Positions 23,715 to 35,639 of a DNA stretch of 64,000 bases are shown piece by piece. Location of the stretch: the NCBI GenBank assembly GCA_958295665.1, contig OY282558.1:35361045-35425044 (forward strand), read 5' to 3'. The notes under the pieces were generated by a model, which saw only the letters and a program-made list of their open reading frames with translations, was not told the origin of the DNA and did no database searches. This DNA is from Tipula vernalis (Eukaryota > Arthropoda > Insecta > Diptera > Tipulidae). Position 1 is the stretch's first letter; the number at the start of each line of letters is the position of its first letter. The translations under genes were made by a program, and so were the position numbers.

Positions 23715-24260
23715 GATGGTGCCAACAGTTGGCGCCCAATACCTCCATAAAATGATAAAGATTAGATCATATTCATAATTTATCGCTCCCGGTGGTGGAG
23801 TGTGTAGAACGCTTCCTTCGATACTCATAAAAATGTCCTTCCTCACTTCTTCCTTTCCAATAAAAAAGTTGTGCTGTGTGACTCCGTTATTGCATGCATA
23901 TTTAAGGAAATCAATAAAAATAATAAGCGAAATAGGGGGAACTAGTGTCGTTCTTTACAACACTTTCATTTTTGAAGGCAATCTGTAACGAAAAGGACGT
24001 GAAGTCACTCCGTTAGCAGATATCCATGCCACTTGTTGTTCCTGGGAGGTCATTGGCCGGCTAAGGCTCAGGGGAAAGGCGTGGGGTTTGCCAGGAACAT
24101 GGCACGGATCTAGTTGAACCGCGGGAAGGGAAGGAGGCAGGATGTGGGAGAATAGAATAGGCGGGGATGTGGATTGCGACGACTAACATCTCGCTTTGGG
24201 GCTGGGTTAGGAGAGTCCTGAACTCATCCTAAATGGGGCTTATCTCGCCGATTTATAACT
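23715..24260 (+). other. PBS-like site and GC-rich leader-like block
   Basis: TGGCGCCCAAT at 23730-23740 resembles retroviral-type primer binding sites that begin TGGCGCC, and it follows a GCCAACA that could end an LTR. From about 23990 to 24250 the DNA is far more GC-rich than anything nearby (for example GGGAAGGGAAGGAGGCAGG) and contains no long frame. A degraded LTR-retrotransposon leader is one reading. No gag or pol was recognised nearby. Confidence 0.3.
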
Positions 24261-25391
24261 CAACTTTTATATTAATATCTGGTATTTCTATTCTTATTTC
24301 ACTATCTACTATTATTTTATTCGATCAATCCAAAATCCACACTTTCAATGTCTTTTTAAAACGATTTTGGATTCCTAATGGATTAATGTACAACTAACTA
24401 ACACATCAAAAATTTTATTAATCGCAATAAAATATACTTTTATTATATGTATCAAAGTTATGATTACGTTCGAGTTAATCGCAACGCAAGTAGGGATATT
24501 TATTTCCCATTTTTCACTTCTTAATCCTTATCAACTTATTATTATTCGAATTTTTATCACTTTTTTTTTTAATAGTCTTTAGAATTCTCACTTTCCTTAA
24601 TTTTATATAAATTTTATAATAGTTTCTTCCATCTTTTAATTTAATTAAATAATATTAATTTATTACTAACAACTTGTACTTTATCTTCTCGTCACAAACA
24701 ACATCAACCAAAAAAAAAAAAAAATAAAAAAATAAAATAAAAGAACAACCCGACTTCCTCGAGCTCAAAAACTTAACTCCAAAAAAAAACCACGCCATGC
24801 ACGTCGGTCGTCAATCGCCCACATCAGAAGAAAAAAAAAATGCATCAGCATAAAAGGAATTAGAAAATTAGATTATAAAGTATGTACTTGGTAATATCAA
24901 AAAAAATTAAAAAGATAAAAACCCAAGTGAAAAATGAGCTTCGTGAAACTCAGAAAAATGAAAATTCTCATGCGTTGATATATAGCTGACTTGGTTGATT
25001 TCCGTAGAAGAATGCTCGACCTAATTGAGCACAAGTAGTCACATGAGATAGAAATTTGTTATCTGTTTTAGGCAGACAGATAATTTGTTGTTTGCAATAC
25101 CAACAACCATGGGAAAGAATGTGGACAGTACGTATAGTACAGGTAAAATAGGCGATGACTTAAGAAAATTAGAGGTACGCCAATTGACTGGCGTAACAAA
25201 TCTTTTATCTTTAGTTAGGCATTAGGCAAAGGAAGAAAAAGGAAAAAATAAAAGAGTAAACATTTACTATTTCTTTCCTTTCCTTATTTTGCCTTCTATC
25301 AAACGAAAGCCACTATAACTTATATTAATGTCGAAATCCACAGTTGTAGGGCCCACATGCTCAAATTATTAATTTTTGTCCCAATACTATA
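24261..25391. other. AT-rich intergenic DNA, no gene seen
   Basis: Homopolymer-rich sequence (A run at about 24710-24725). No recognisable frame or transposon motif. Confidence 0.5.
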
Positions 25392-25849
25392 GTTCGTTTC
25401 AGCTGAATTAACTGATGTAGTAGCTACATCTGAAGTAACTGAAGTGAAGAGACTGTTCGACTCGCAACTCTTCATTTCATTTAAGAATTGAGCAACTGAA
25501 TTAATTGAAGAGGTATTTTCCTCGCGTAGATACCTCAGATGATGATTTTTTTGTTTTTATTTGTTTTTCTTTTTTGTTTTGACATTTTGAATTTTGTTTA
25601 TGCCGTTAGTGTTGTGATCGGTAATTATAAATATTAATTAAAAATCATTCAAAACCTATAGGTATCAAAAAAATTTTACAAAATATTGTTTTTGCATTTA
25701 ATTTATACAATTACATTTACAAATAATATATTTTAAAAAATTGAGAATATAGAGGAAAACGATGACTTGATTGAGTATGTCTATCTTGTTCATATAAGAC
25801 AATATAGATACATGTGTTGTTTTACCTTAAAACCGCCGCTTAAAATTTT

Positions 25850-26462
25850 TACAGTAAATTCTTCTACGTGGACCAAAGCGGAGACATTGGAGCTGATTGA
25901 CACGTATGAACGTACAGAGACAGCTTCAATCATGTAAAATAACGCAAGTATGCCTGGGCAATGGTTTTGACGCATTTGGAGGCGCTTGGTGTGATGGTGA
26001 GTAAAATTCTTAGTTTTATGTACAAAATCCAGTACACCATTCTTAATCATAAATATTCTGCTTTCAGAAATCAACCACTGATTGCTCCAATAAATGGAAC
26101 AATTTGCAAAGGATGTCCTTAAATGTTGCAAGGATAACAAACATAGAACTGGACGTCGGCCAATTCGATTCCAATATTATGATCAAATTGACGCAATATT
26201 AGGTTAAAAGGATAGCAATGCTGAAAACGGTGTAGGTCTCAACTCGATCCAGCGAATGTTAAATCAAACATTAAAAATGTTAAAAACAAACTTCGAAAAT
26301 CTTGAGCCAGAACCTCAACCAAAAAATAAAAGAAACCGGCTAAGTTCGAAAGACGAATATTATAAGTTGAAAAAGGAAACAATGGAAAGGGGGGATAAGC
26401 GGGAGGAAGAATTTTTACAAATTGAAAAATACAAATTAGAATTAATTCTGAATTTTAATTGA
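25850..26462 (+). pseudogene. Harbinger Myb/SANT-like accessory protein, decayed
   Basis: The plus strand reads WTKAETLELIDTYER near 25880, a typical start of the trihelix Myb/SANT domain. It resumes after a GTGAGT...TTTCAG segment (about 26000-26066), which looks like a genuine short intron, with the third-helix motif CSNKWNNLQR. The region is then broken by stops. The last 207 bases (26256-26462) are open and give a charged, Lys/Glu-rich coiled-coil-like C-terminus. In PIF/Harbinger this protein helps the transposase bind DNA and enter the nucleus. That role is family knowledge, not shown here. Confidence 0.7.
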
Positions 26463-26639
26463 CATAGATTAATTCTATTGAAAGTTTGGTTTTTGTTATC
26501 GAAATTTATTCAATTAAACAAATAACATGATAAAAGAAATGAAATATTGGAAGACTGAATTATTTTTGTACAAAAATTTATTATATTCTGAAATACATAT
26601 GAAATAAACTAAATTATGCTTAAAAGCATCCAAATTTCG

Positions 26640-27554
26640 AATATCTGTTGAAATGCTTGTTGTCTTCTATTGGTCCTTGTAGTGAGAAATATGTCTTATG
26701 GTTCAAGATGATTTTGAATTTCAGTTACCATTTCGATTTCATCATTCTGTGCTATACATATTTTATGGAGTACAGTGGCACATATAGTACAATAGCTTTT
26801 ATAATAAAATTTTTGTTTACATTTTGAAATTCTTTTAACCGACGGAATCTTCCCTTGAGCATTCCAAATGCATTTTCAACTGATACGCTTAAAGATAATG
26901 TACGCAATTCAATCGGCATTCCTGTGTGGTTAAAGTTCCATTATCTTTAAATGGTGGTACCAGCCAGTCCTGTGACATATAGGCATTTTCTCCTAGGAGA
27001 AAACAACCATAAATCTTCGCTGATAGATTTTTTTAGCAATCTAGAGTCGTGCACAGACCCCGGCTCACCGCAATGAATATCAATAAATTCCATTTTAAAA
27101 TTTACTACTCCTTGCAACAAAATACAGGAATAGCCTTTCTGTTGAAGTAGTAATTATTCGCATTTAAATTGAGAATTGAAATATGGGAGCCATCAATACA
27201 GCCCAAAACATTTTTTAAATCACCTTTATTAAAAAATAATTGTTCGTTAACCATCGCTTCCTACCGGGTCGGCCATTTGATGAATTTGGGTGAATGAGTA
27301 TAAATTAAATCTGTCACATAATTTACTATCTCATGGGCTGTACTTTTTGAGATTTTAAATAAATTGGCAACCTGTCGAAAACTGTCGTGATTCGCCAAAT
27401 AATAAATGGATATAAGAACCTTTTCCTTTTTAGGAACCATCAATTTTCCTCCAGTCTGCGCAGAATTAGTTTGAATCATAAACGGCTCCAAGAAAACTAT
27501 ATATGTATTTAAAAACGTAGAATTAGACATAATTTTATAAAATAATTCAGACAT
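26640..27554 (-). pseudogene. Harbinger DDE transposase, decayed
   Basis: The open frame 27261-27554 (minus) gives the N-terminal part with a helix-turn-helix, including SFRQVANLFKISKSTAHEIV. Downstream, in shifting frames, come LGCIDGSHISI (first catalytic Asp), then LLGENAYMSQDWLVPPF with the second catalytic region altered (GDSAY is usual, GENAY here), then a TTQ-containing segment. This order matches the DDE_4 nuclease of PIF/Harbinger. Multiple stops rule out function. Confidence 0.8.
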
Positions 27555-27994
27555 GATTCTACTTACTCATAAGAGAATTAACAGATGACTTATCTAAGCG
27601 TAAATTTACTTAAATTCAATGTCGGTATACGCCTTTATAATTTATACTATTTTCTTCCTCACTATCACTATCACTCGATAAAATTTCTTGATGTTTTCGT
27701 AAGCTACGGTCTTGTAAAAACTGCATCTGAAATTTTTCCTAAGAATATGCTGATGAATATATAACAAAGACTTTAAATATTTTTTTTTTGTACCATCACG
27801 TCTTTAGGTTATTCCATTTGAATGCGTCATATTGTAATTATTACTATTATAAATGTATTTAATTATTTAATTTTATTGTAAACAGAAATTTTTATTTTAA
27901 ATTTAAAACACTTTTAAGTAACACACGCTAGGCGTCAATTTTATTTTTGACATTTATCTGAAGTGAAGAGTTATACTCTTCAGTTGAAACGAAC

Positions 27995-29715
27995 ACGCCT
28001 TATATCAAACTGATCAAATAAAATTAGATTACTGGGTTATTTTTATAGTAAGCCGAATTGGTCAGCTACTGGTTCTGTGGATTTAACTTATATTTGGCCT
28101 CTAGCGCTGCAGGAATAACATTTTAGTTCGTTGCTAAAACTGATCATACATAACCTCTCAAACGTTAAACTTATGGTTTCATTAACATTCGATTTTATTA
28201 AAATTACACTAAATTACACTAGACCATACACCCAAACAGGTACCTATCTCGATATAATTTATTATATTCCGAGCAGCGACAAAATAATCCCATTTCCCAT
28301 TTACAAAACAATAAAACAAAAACCCCATAATTAAAATCCATAAAATTTTTCCAAATATTTTCTAATCAAAAAATGCTTTATACATTTGCACATATCCCAA
28401 AATTTATCTCTACAACGTTATTGATAATATTTTTTTGTTGTTTTATACATTTTTCGAACGAGAATAATGACTGTTATAGCATCCGGTTATGCAATAATAC
28501 TACTCACAGATAGTTGTTAAATTTTGGAAAAATGTTATAAAATTAAATAAAAATAACGATATTTTGTATGTTAAGTAACATAAATACATACTAAATCGCG
28601 TTATGTACACATCGCTTCAATAAAAGTTCCCCAGATTTATTGTGTCCTTTGCCCGTCATTTTTATTTTGAAGTTTGAACCATTCGCTGTACTATATCTTA
28701 GATAACAAAGTAAAACAAGTCATAAATTGTATTTCATTAAACTGTAATCGACTCACTATCAAAAAATATTTTTCAAATTTTCCACTTATTTATGAACATC
28801 AAAATCCGGTTTAATGGAAAACGATTTTTTTTTTTAACACTTTCAGGACAAATCTTAAATAATATTGCCTGTATTTATGAACATTGGGCTCGAACGTAGG
28901 TATGTACATATGTCTAAAATTATCATAAAAAATAAAAATATTGTTTTGGGGATAATTTTACACCTTTAACCCTTTTTTGTTTAGTTAAATTGTAATAGTC
29001 AGTCTCTATTTTAAATAGTGTGATATTTGGGAAGTAATATGTTACATAATGTATTTAATAGATAATTTTCTTTTGTTTATTATAAATATATTCGTTTGAC
29101 ATTTTTTGACCGGAAAGTTGGTTAAAATATGATAAATGATAATGAATATATATGTAGAAACTGACACATGCAACGTGGCTATCGCCGTCGCCACTAAGCA
29201 AAGGGATTACGCTTGAAATTTAATTTTTTTTTGCAAATTGGCAAGATTTATTGGTCAAGTACAAAATAACTTTTTAAGTATGTTGATATATCTGTATTCA
29301 TCTGTAAAAAATAATAAGTCGTCAAATGTAGAGCAGTGGTTAAGTTGTGCCGTCTAAAACGTCTAAAGCAGCAGATCTCATTTATAATAAAACTATCCAT
29401 AAGTCCATCTGTTACCAAAAATGTAATTAGACCCGTGATCACTAAACAAAGGTGACAAGTGGAGACAAATTACTTACATCGTGCCGGGTTTGGAATACTA
29501 ATCCGTTAAGGGGAGATTCCTTGGTTCATTCTGAGAAAAAATCGTATGGGGACGGGGGGGTCAACAGCCAACTTAGCCTTATTTGCATCTGCATCCATTT
29601 GAGAGCTATGATGCTTTAAATTTAAAAAAAATAAATAAATATTTTGTATAATTGAGTTTTTCTCAAAAAAGACGTTACGCCATGATATCCCCTACAATCT
29701 CCCGACACAAAGTTT
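27995..29715. other. AT-rich intergenic DNA, no gene seen
   Basis: No domain-bearing frame and no clear transposon terminus. A G run lies near 29550 (GGGGACGGGGGGG). Otherwise it is A/T-rich single-copy-looking DNA. Confidence 0.5.
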
Positions 29716-29726
29716 GGATCGAGGAG

Positions 29727-30513
29727 TTATAAAAGGTGCTCAAAATGTCCTCCTTGTGATTGTAGTATGCCTTTAGTTATTTCAATTCTTCGTAATTCTT
29801 CCCTTATCTGTTGTGCTGCTGATTGTATTCGTTGGATTAGTTCTTCTTTTGTTTCAATTTCTTTGGAGTATACACATACCGTAAGATCAAGGGATCTTGC
29901 AGCCCAATTTAACAAAATTCTTAACATTTCTATCGTAGTGACAAGGTGCATCATCATGTTTGTATGTATGCGAGATTCTACATAAAATAGGAGCATCATC
30001 AAAAAGAAGTGGTAAATCGTTTTGTAAAAATTATAAATATCGTTCACTATTTAATCTCGATGGTAATATGAATGGTCCAATTTTCAGCAGCCCATGTCTG
30101 TAGATTGTGAAAATTTGTTATGCCATCTGTTGTGAATTGAGATTCGTCAGTCCATGGAATCCGTTTCACAAAACTATCGTTGTCCAAATTCCTTCCCATC
30201 AACCAATTACAAAACTCCAATCTTTTATTGTGGCCTATCGGTAATATTTCTTGAACGGGTCTTATATGATATCGGTAGCGAGAGACGTTCAATTGTAAAG
30301 CGAGCCCCCTTATGTTGATTCTGGATTTGCTGTTACATTATGAATTATTTCTTCGTCGACATTCAAATGATTTGGTGAGGCTGAATGAGGCTCCGCCCGG
30401 ATATTTGATGTTGTTACGATATCTCGCAGTCTTCTATTAATATTTGTAAATACTCTTGCGTCAGGAACGCGACGCGTTGGAGATTCTTCACTGAAAAATT
30501 CACTGTGATTCAT
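29727..30513 (-). pseudogene. Tc1/mariner-superfamily transposase remnant
   Basis: Three adjacent minus-strand open pieces read in order. The first is an N-terminal region with HTH-like residues (30310-30513). The second has RLEFCNWLMGRN and then PWTDESQFTTDGITNFHN, which holds the first catalytic Asp (TDES), and HTWAAEN-like residues (30047-30292). The third is the C-terminal RSLDLTVCVYSKEIETKEEL followed by IQSAAQQIREELRRI and GGHFEHLL (29727-30047). The stretch with the second catalytic Asp is missing and the PDLxPxD motif has decayed to LDLTV. It belongs to the insect IS630/Tc1/mariner group. The family was not pinned down. Confidence 0.72.
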
Positions 30514-30557
30514 TACTGAAAAAATTCAAATTTATATAATAATTAAAGTATGAAAGT

Positions 30558-30569
30558 ATGCTAATGAAT
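30558..30569 (+). repeat. 12-bp target-site duplication (left copy)
   Basis: ATGCTAATGAAT here is repeated exactly at 33186-33197, immediately after the AAT-rich tail of the LINE. The pair defines the insertion as 30570-33185. Confidence 0.85.
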
Positions 30570-33185
30570 GGAGCGAGTATAAGATAGCCTTGGCGGAATA
30601 TAATCTCGAATTAAGAAGATACAAAAGGGCTACCTGGAGAAATTTCTGTGAGGGAATCAATGAATTGCCCTCTGCAGCTCGTCTCCAGAAAGTCCTTTCC
30701 AGGGATCATTCAAATGGTTTAGGACTTCTCCAGAAGCAAGATGGGAGGTTCACTGAAAACCGGAAGGAAACTTTAGAGATACTACTAGAGACCCACTTTC
30801 CGGATTCAGTATAGTGGTAGGAGCCCAAGAGGACCCTCATGATCCCTCAAGTGAGGCGGCCTATGCGCCTCACAGTAGGATCTGGAGTCTCTCTGGGAAA
30901 ATATTCACACCCAGCAAGGTGCGATGGGCTATTGGATCTTTCAAACCTTTCAAATCCGCTAGAGGGGATGGTATCTTTCCAGCTTTACTTCAAAAAGGTA
31001 TTGAGGAAATACTATCCAGCTTGATCCAGATGTTTCGGGCAAGTTATGCTTCTAACTATATTCCGAAACTGTGGAGGAAGGTAAATGTGGTCTTTATACC
31101 AAGGGGGGGGGGGGGGAGGTCGTCCAGGCACCCAGGCCAGGGAATATCGGCTAATTAGCCTCACATCGTTTCTATTGAAGACGATGGAAAAAATCCTGGA
31201 CTATCAAATAAGAAGTGAGGTCCTTGGAAAAAATCCGCTGCATCAGGACCAGTTTGCGTATCAAACTGGTAAATCTACTGTGATGGCCCTTAGCGGTCTA
31301 GTCACGAGGATTGAAAAAGCAGTGACATATAAAGAAATTGCCTTTGTGCCTTTGTGGATCCGTTCCATGCTGGAACATCGTGAGATTACTTTCAGAGTAG
31401 GTGGCGAGTCAGTAACCATCAGGGCTAAAGGGCTGTCCCCAAGGAGGCGTACTATCTCCTCTTTTGTGGTCATTGGTTATTGACAGACTACTGGTCCTTC
31501 TGATTGATGTCCAGGGCTATGCAGATGATGTGGCTATCATAATCAGAGGCAAGTTTGATGAGGTCATTTCTAATCGCATGGAAAATGCACTCAATATAAT
31601 ATGGCAATGGTGTTACCAGGAAGGACTCTGTATCAATCCAAACAAAATTGTCATTGTTCCTTTTACGAGGAGGAAAAAGCTTGCGCTTATAGCTCCCTCG
31701 TTAAACGGTACTACTGTTCTTTTTTCTAGCTAGGTTAAATATCTAGGGGTTATCCTAGATCAAAAACTGAACTGGAACCAACATTTGTTGAAAGTTCAAA
31801 ATAGAGCCACCAAGGCTTTCTGGGCCTGTCAAAGACTCTATGGGCGTACTTGGGGACTACAACCAAAAATAATCTACTGGTCATTTCTTACAATCATTAG
31901 GCCTATGGTCACCTACGCATCGGTGATATGGTGGCCTAAAACTGAGCAGAAGACAACGCAAACCTTATTGAATAAGGTTCAGCGTATAACCTGCATCGGT
32001 GTTACGGGCTCAATGAAATCATGTCCAACCGCGGCGATGGAGTCACTTCTAGGACTGACACCGTTACACATGCATGTTAAAAAGGATGCTGCAATTATAG
32101 CCGTGAAAATGCAGGCGGAAGGAAATATCAAACCAGGTAATATGGTGGGTCATCTTAAAATCCTTAAGAAATTTCAGACAGACCCTACCATAGGAATGCC
32201 TTCCGACTGTATGCCAGCTAAACTGGACTTCCACAAACTATTCTGTGTTAGGTTACCTGACCGGGATGTGTGGAGTGCAGGTGGACCATCCTTTGAGCGA
32301 GGGTCCGTGGTATGGTTTACAGATGGATCAAAAACGGAAGATGGGGCGGGGATAGGAATACACGGGAGTGGCACTACCCTCTCGAAGTCCTTGGGTACAA
32401 ATGCTACCGTTTTTCAAGCAGAAGTAAGTGCTATGGAACTTTGCGCTAGGATAGGCATAGCAAAAGGCCTAAATGATGCAAAGATTTATATTGTATCAGA
32501 CAGCCAATCGGCCTTAAAGGCTCTTAGGTCTTGTACTGTTGAATCAAGGCTGGTATGGGATTGTCTGAAGGTTATTAAACATCTGGCAGGCTCAAATAAG
32601 GTAACACTTATGTGGGTGCCAGGTCATACTGCTCGCCTGTGAGGTTTCTGCCTCTCCATTTATTGGACCAAAACCCTTCTGCGGCGTCACTAAGGGACAC
32701 CTTAGAAGAGTGGTAAAACGCTGGGAGGATATTCAAAAGTCCTCCTACTGGCGCAGAATTCCAGGTTTGCGACAGACGAAGAAATTTATATCACCTTCGT
32801 TTGTCAGGGTTAAGGAGTGTCTCGAACTTGGGAAACCTGAGTTGAGGCTGTTTACTGGCTTCCTCACAGGTCATGTCCCCTTAAGGTATCACCTTAAGAA
32901 GATGGGCCTAAGTTCGACAGATGGATGCCGCTTCTGCGATCTGGAAGCGGAATATGTTCGGTGCCAATGCCCAGCCATTTTCCAGCAAAGACTGCAACAT
33001 CTAGGAGGGAGAACAATGAACCCGGATAGTATGTATCTTGTACCGGCCAGCAGTATTATCAGATTCATTAAGAGCCTGAATATTGACTGGACTGATAATT
33101 AAGTAGGGTCCAGCACAATAGATCTTTTAGGTCGCAGTGCGAGGTGGCTTATCGCTCACATGGCCCTTCAATCAATAATAATAAA
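30570..33185 (+). mobile_element. RNase H-bearing LINE (I/LOA-like), 5'-truncated
   Basis: Bounded by an exact 12-bp duplication and ending in ATAATAATAA, the TAA-type tail known from I and related clades. The order is linker, reverse transcriptase, RNase H, then a C-terminal CCHC-like region, with no endonuclease or ORF1, so it is 5'-truncated. The preserved duplication suggests moderate age, but several frameshifts, one large internal deletion and a G14 run have destroyed coding capacity. Confidence 0.9.
30590..33102 (+). pseudogene. LINE pol: RT, RNase H, C-terminal zinc motif
   Basis: Reverse transcriptase begins with VRWAIGSFKPFKSARGDGIF (about 30915-30975). A G14 tract at 31103-31116 breaks the frame just after VVFIP. 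The frame resumes with EYRLISLTSFLLKTMEKILD and GKSTVMALSGLVTRIEKAV, but the motif A segment (usually AFLDIEGAFD) is deleted between KEIA and the WIRSMLEHREI helix. Motif B has also decayed, and GYADDVAIIIRGKFD follows at about 31515. A TAG at about 31733 precedes VKYLGVILDQKLNW. RNase H is well kept in 31785-32642: WFTDGSKTEDGAGIGI (first Asp), AEVSAMELCA (Glu), IVSDSQSAL (second Asp), VPGHT. The final piece 32710-33102 has CRFCDLEAEYVRCQCP, the terminal Cys motif. Confidence 0.9.
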
Positions 33186-33197
33186 ATGCTAATGAAT
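33186..33197 (+). repeat. 12-bp target-site duplication (right copy)
   Basis: Exact copy of 30558-30569, placed directly after the LINE tail. Confidence 0.85.
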
Positions 33198-33244
33198 AAC
33201 ATCACTGAAAGAAATCATATTAGTTGTTCATAATAGTATAGAAT

Positions 33245-33695
33245 CCACAATTAAACCATAACAAATATTTTCAAAATCCAATTAAACAATGTACACTTAC
33301 CAAATTGAATGTCAATAAAAGTAACAAAAAAAATGTATACGTTGTTATTTTCAGTTTTAACTGGCAGAGCACTGATTTTAGTAATTGATCTTTTAAGAAT
33401 AAATTTCTCGGTTTTGACTGTGACGACGCGTGTTCGAGTATCAGAACCTGGATGTGCATTTATTATTCTGGCCAAGATCCAATTTATAGGTGGGATATTG
33501 CCTCCATGTACAAGAACCAACGAACCAATTTTGTAAATATTATTTGGGGATTTTTGCCACTTATAGCGTTTTTGAAGTTCAGTTAGGTATTCACCATGTC
33601 AACGTTTCCAAAACTCTTGGTACATTGCTTGTATTATTTGGTATCTAGATAATCTATTACTGATTCTCTATGATTTTTAATATTAAAATCGATTT
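33245..33695 (-). pseudogene. BEL/Pao retrotransposon pol C-terminus, scrap
   Basis: On the minus strand RLSRYQIIQAMYQEFWKR is followed by an in-frame TGA where Trp is expected, then HGEYLTELQKRYKW, IGSLVLVHGGNIPPINW, and the diagnostic GRIIxxHPGSD block (here ARIINAHPGSDTRTRVVTVK), ending RSITKISALPV. This is the post-integrase domain typical of insect BEL/Pao pol. Only the C-terminal about 130 residues are recognised. No LTRs were seen. Confidence 0.8.
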
Positions 33696-33699
33696 CTCG

Positions 33700-34435
33700 T
33701 AAATTGCAAATTTTAGACATTCCCTTTGTTTTATGAGCAACAATTCTCGATCATGTTCCTTCCTTTACAGCTCATTTACGTTCAATGAAATTTTGCATAT
33801 GCAAAACAGTCCAGGACCAATCATCACCCACTATCGAATAAAGGCCCAACCGGCCTATTTTCAAAAAAATAAACATAAAAGCATGCGATGCTTAAATAGA
33901 CTCAATAGGTAATTTCAATATACATACATAAATGAAGGAAACAACATCGCATTTGATCATTTTAAACTTGGTATAAGAAAAGCCTAGCATGTAGAAACTT
34001 TTACTGATTACTGGTAGAATGGAAATTGAATGTAAAGGTAAATGAAAATTGTGATCAGTGAATTTATAAAATATTTGGTTTATAATTCGCACGGTGCAGT
34101 GCAGTGTTTTCCCTTTTCTCACCATTGGACAACAACATCAAAGGATGCCAATAATTGCGATTTGATGATCAGTCTCTGAATAATCAAGAAATGTGCATAC
34201 TATTGATGTGCGAATGTAACAATTTTGAGAAAGATTTCTTTCCAGCAGTTCATTGCATCTAAATTTGACATACAGTCCGTTACAGTTGATTAAATCCAAT
34301 GAAAACAATATAGGAAATACCCTTGTATGATTTAATTTTAACCCCCGTGTTATTTGGGTTTTTACTAAAATTTAAAGAACATTATCACTAAAATAAAAGG
34401 CTGAACATTTTGTTATTTTGTTGGGAAGTCCCAAA
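33700..34435. other. Unassigned AT-rich DNA
   Basis: No recognisable frame. It could include further decayed BEL/Pao sequence upstream (minus strand) of the scrap at 33245-33695, but I could not align it by eye. Confidence 0.4.
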
Positions 34436-34439
34436 AAAA

Positions 34440-35610
34440 TGCATTTTTTTATTGTTACATGTGAATAAATCCACAGCAGAATTTGAATAAATACACAAAA
34501 TATTTTTATGAAATTATAATTTTTTTTCTAATATTTAAGTTTATTTATTTATAATAATATATTTTTTATTTATTTTAATAATGAGTTGTCTCCATTCTTT
34601 GAAATAAGCTCAAATGTTCTATTAGGATTTGAATCGTATAGCGACTTCAAATAATTCAAAGAAATGTCGGCCCAAGCAGCTTTGATGGCTTCAATAAGCG
34701 ACTCCTTATCATTATACTGCTTATCCCCTTCATAAACCTTACGAGAAAGCCATTCCCAAACGTTTTCCATAATATTTAAATCAGGAGAGTACGGGGGCAA
34801 TTAAAGTAAATCCAGCCTTGCTGATAAGTCCATTTCAGTGGTCCGAAGAGCTGTTGGAACTTTGGAAATGCTGAATCCAAAATAGGCAGTAACGACTTAG
34901 CTGTCATTTTTTAATTTTGAAAAGCTAACTCAATCCCACCGTAGTATGAAATACCTCCCCAGACCATAACCCCTTCTTCCCTGCTATGAATGATGTCGAT
35001 TGAGAACTAGCTCTTCTGTGCGTAGGTCATGGAAATAATAGTTATAACCATATCGGGCCCGCCTAAATTGATTTTTTTCTCATCCGAAAACACGACTTTA
35101 TACCACTGGTTATTCCATGTCATATGCTCTTTCCCAAATTGAAGCCGATTGTTTTTTCGAGCTTCGTTTAATGGTGGCTTTTTCTTAATTTTCATCCTTT
35201 AAGATGTTTAGCTTTCTGTATGGCGTGACGAACGGTTTGTACACAGACATTAACACCGGCTTTCTCCTTTATTCTGCGAGCAGATACGCTTATCTACCGG
35301 TTTTAATTTCGAAACAGAACAGCCTTTCATATTTTTTCCATAGTTTTCAGGATTTATTAAATAATTTAGCACAACACTGTGACTTCGGCCTAGTTTTTCG
35401 GCTATGAATCGGCTCGAATGTCTTTGATCGTGGTAAGCATCAATTTTTCCCTTTTCAACATCCTTTAGGCTTTTGTTTTTCCCATTTTTTTAAAAAACAA
35501 TTTACAACACTAATTTAATTTTTATTTAATATTTTTTATTTTAATAAAACTAAACAAAAGAAAGGAAAATGAACTGGATTTATTCACGTGTAGCAATAAA
35601 AATGATTTTT
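34440..35610 (-). mobile_element. Tc1-like transposon with decayed transposase
   Basis: Inverted ends are ATTGTTACATGTGAATAAAT (34451-34470) and its inverted form at 35578-35597, with two mismatches. The similarity continues outward into T/A-rich sequence. The minus strand carries Tc1 transposase pieces: an HTH region with KLGRSHSVV (about 35390), [18 protein letters not shown] with the first catalytic Asp (about 35070-35125), a decayed middle, and MPPYSPDLNIMENVWEWLSR with the final catalytic Glu (about 34735-34800). The DD34E layout and about 1.2-kb length fit Tc1. Stops and frameshifts make it inactive. Confidence 0.85.
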
Positions 35611-35639
35611 TTTTACAGTGTTTAAATGAAAAACAAAAA

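Larger units (their letters stand above)
25392..27994. mobile_element. PIF/Harbinger DNA transposon, decayed
   Basis: The terminal inverted repeats are GTTCGTTTCAGCTGAA at 25392-25407 and TTCAGTTGAAACGAAC at 27979-27994 (one mismatch when inverted). A TTA sits near the right end, compatible with the TWA target preference of this superfamily. Inside are the two genes expected of Harbinger elements: a Myb/SANT-like protein on the plus strand and a DDE transposase on the minus strand, convergent to each other. Both are broken. The 2.6-kb length suits a near-complete but ancient copy. Confidence 0.82.

Noticed and set aside
29767..29985. Plus-strand 72-residue frame
   Set aside because: Shadow of the minus-strand transposase remnant.
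32174..32374. Minus-strand 66-residue frame
   Set aside because: Antisense shadow of the LINE RNase H region.
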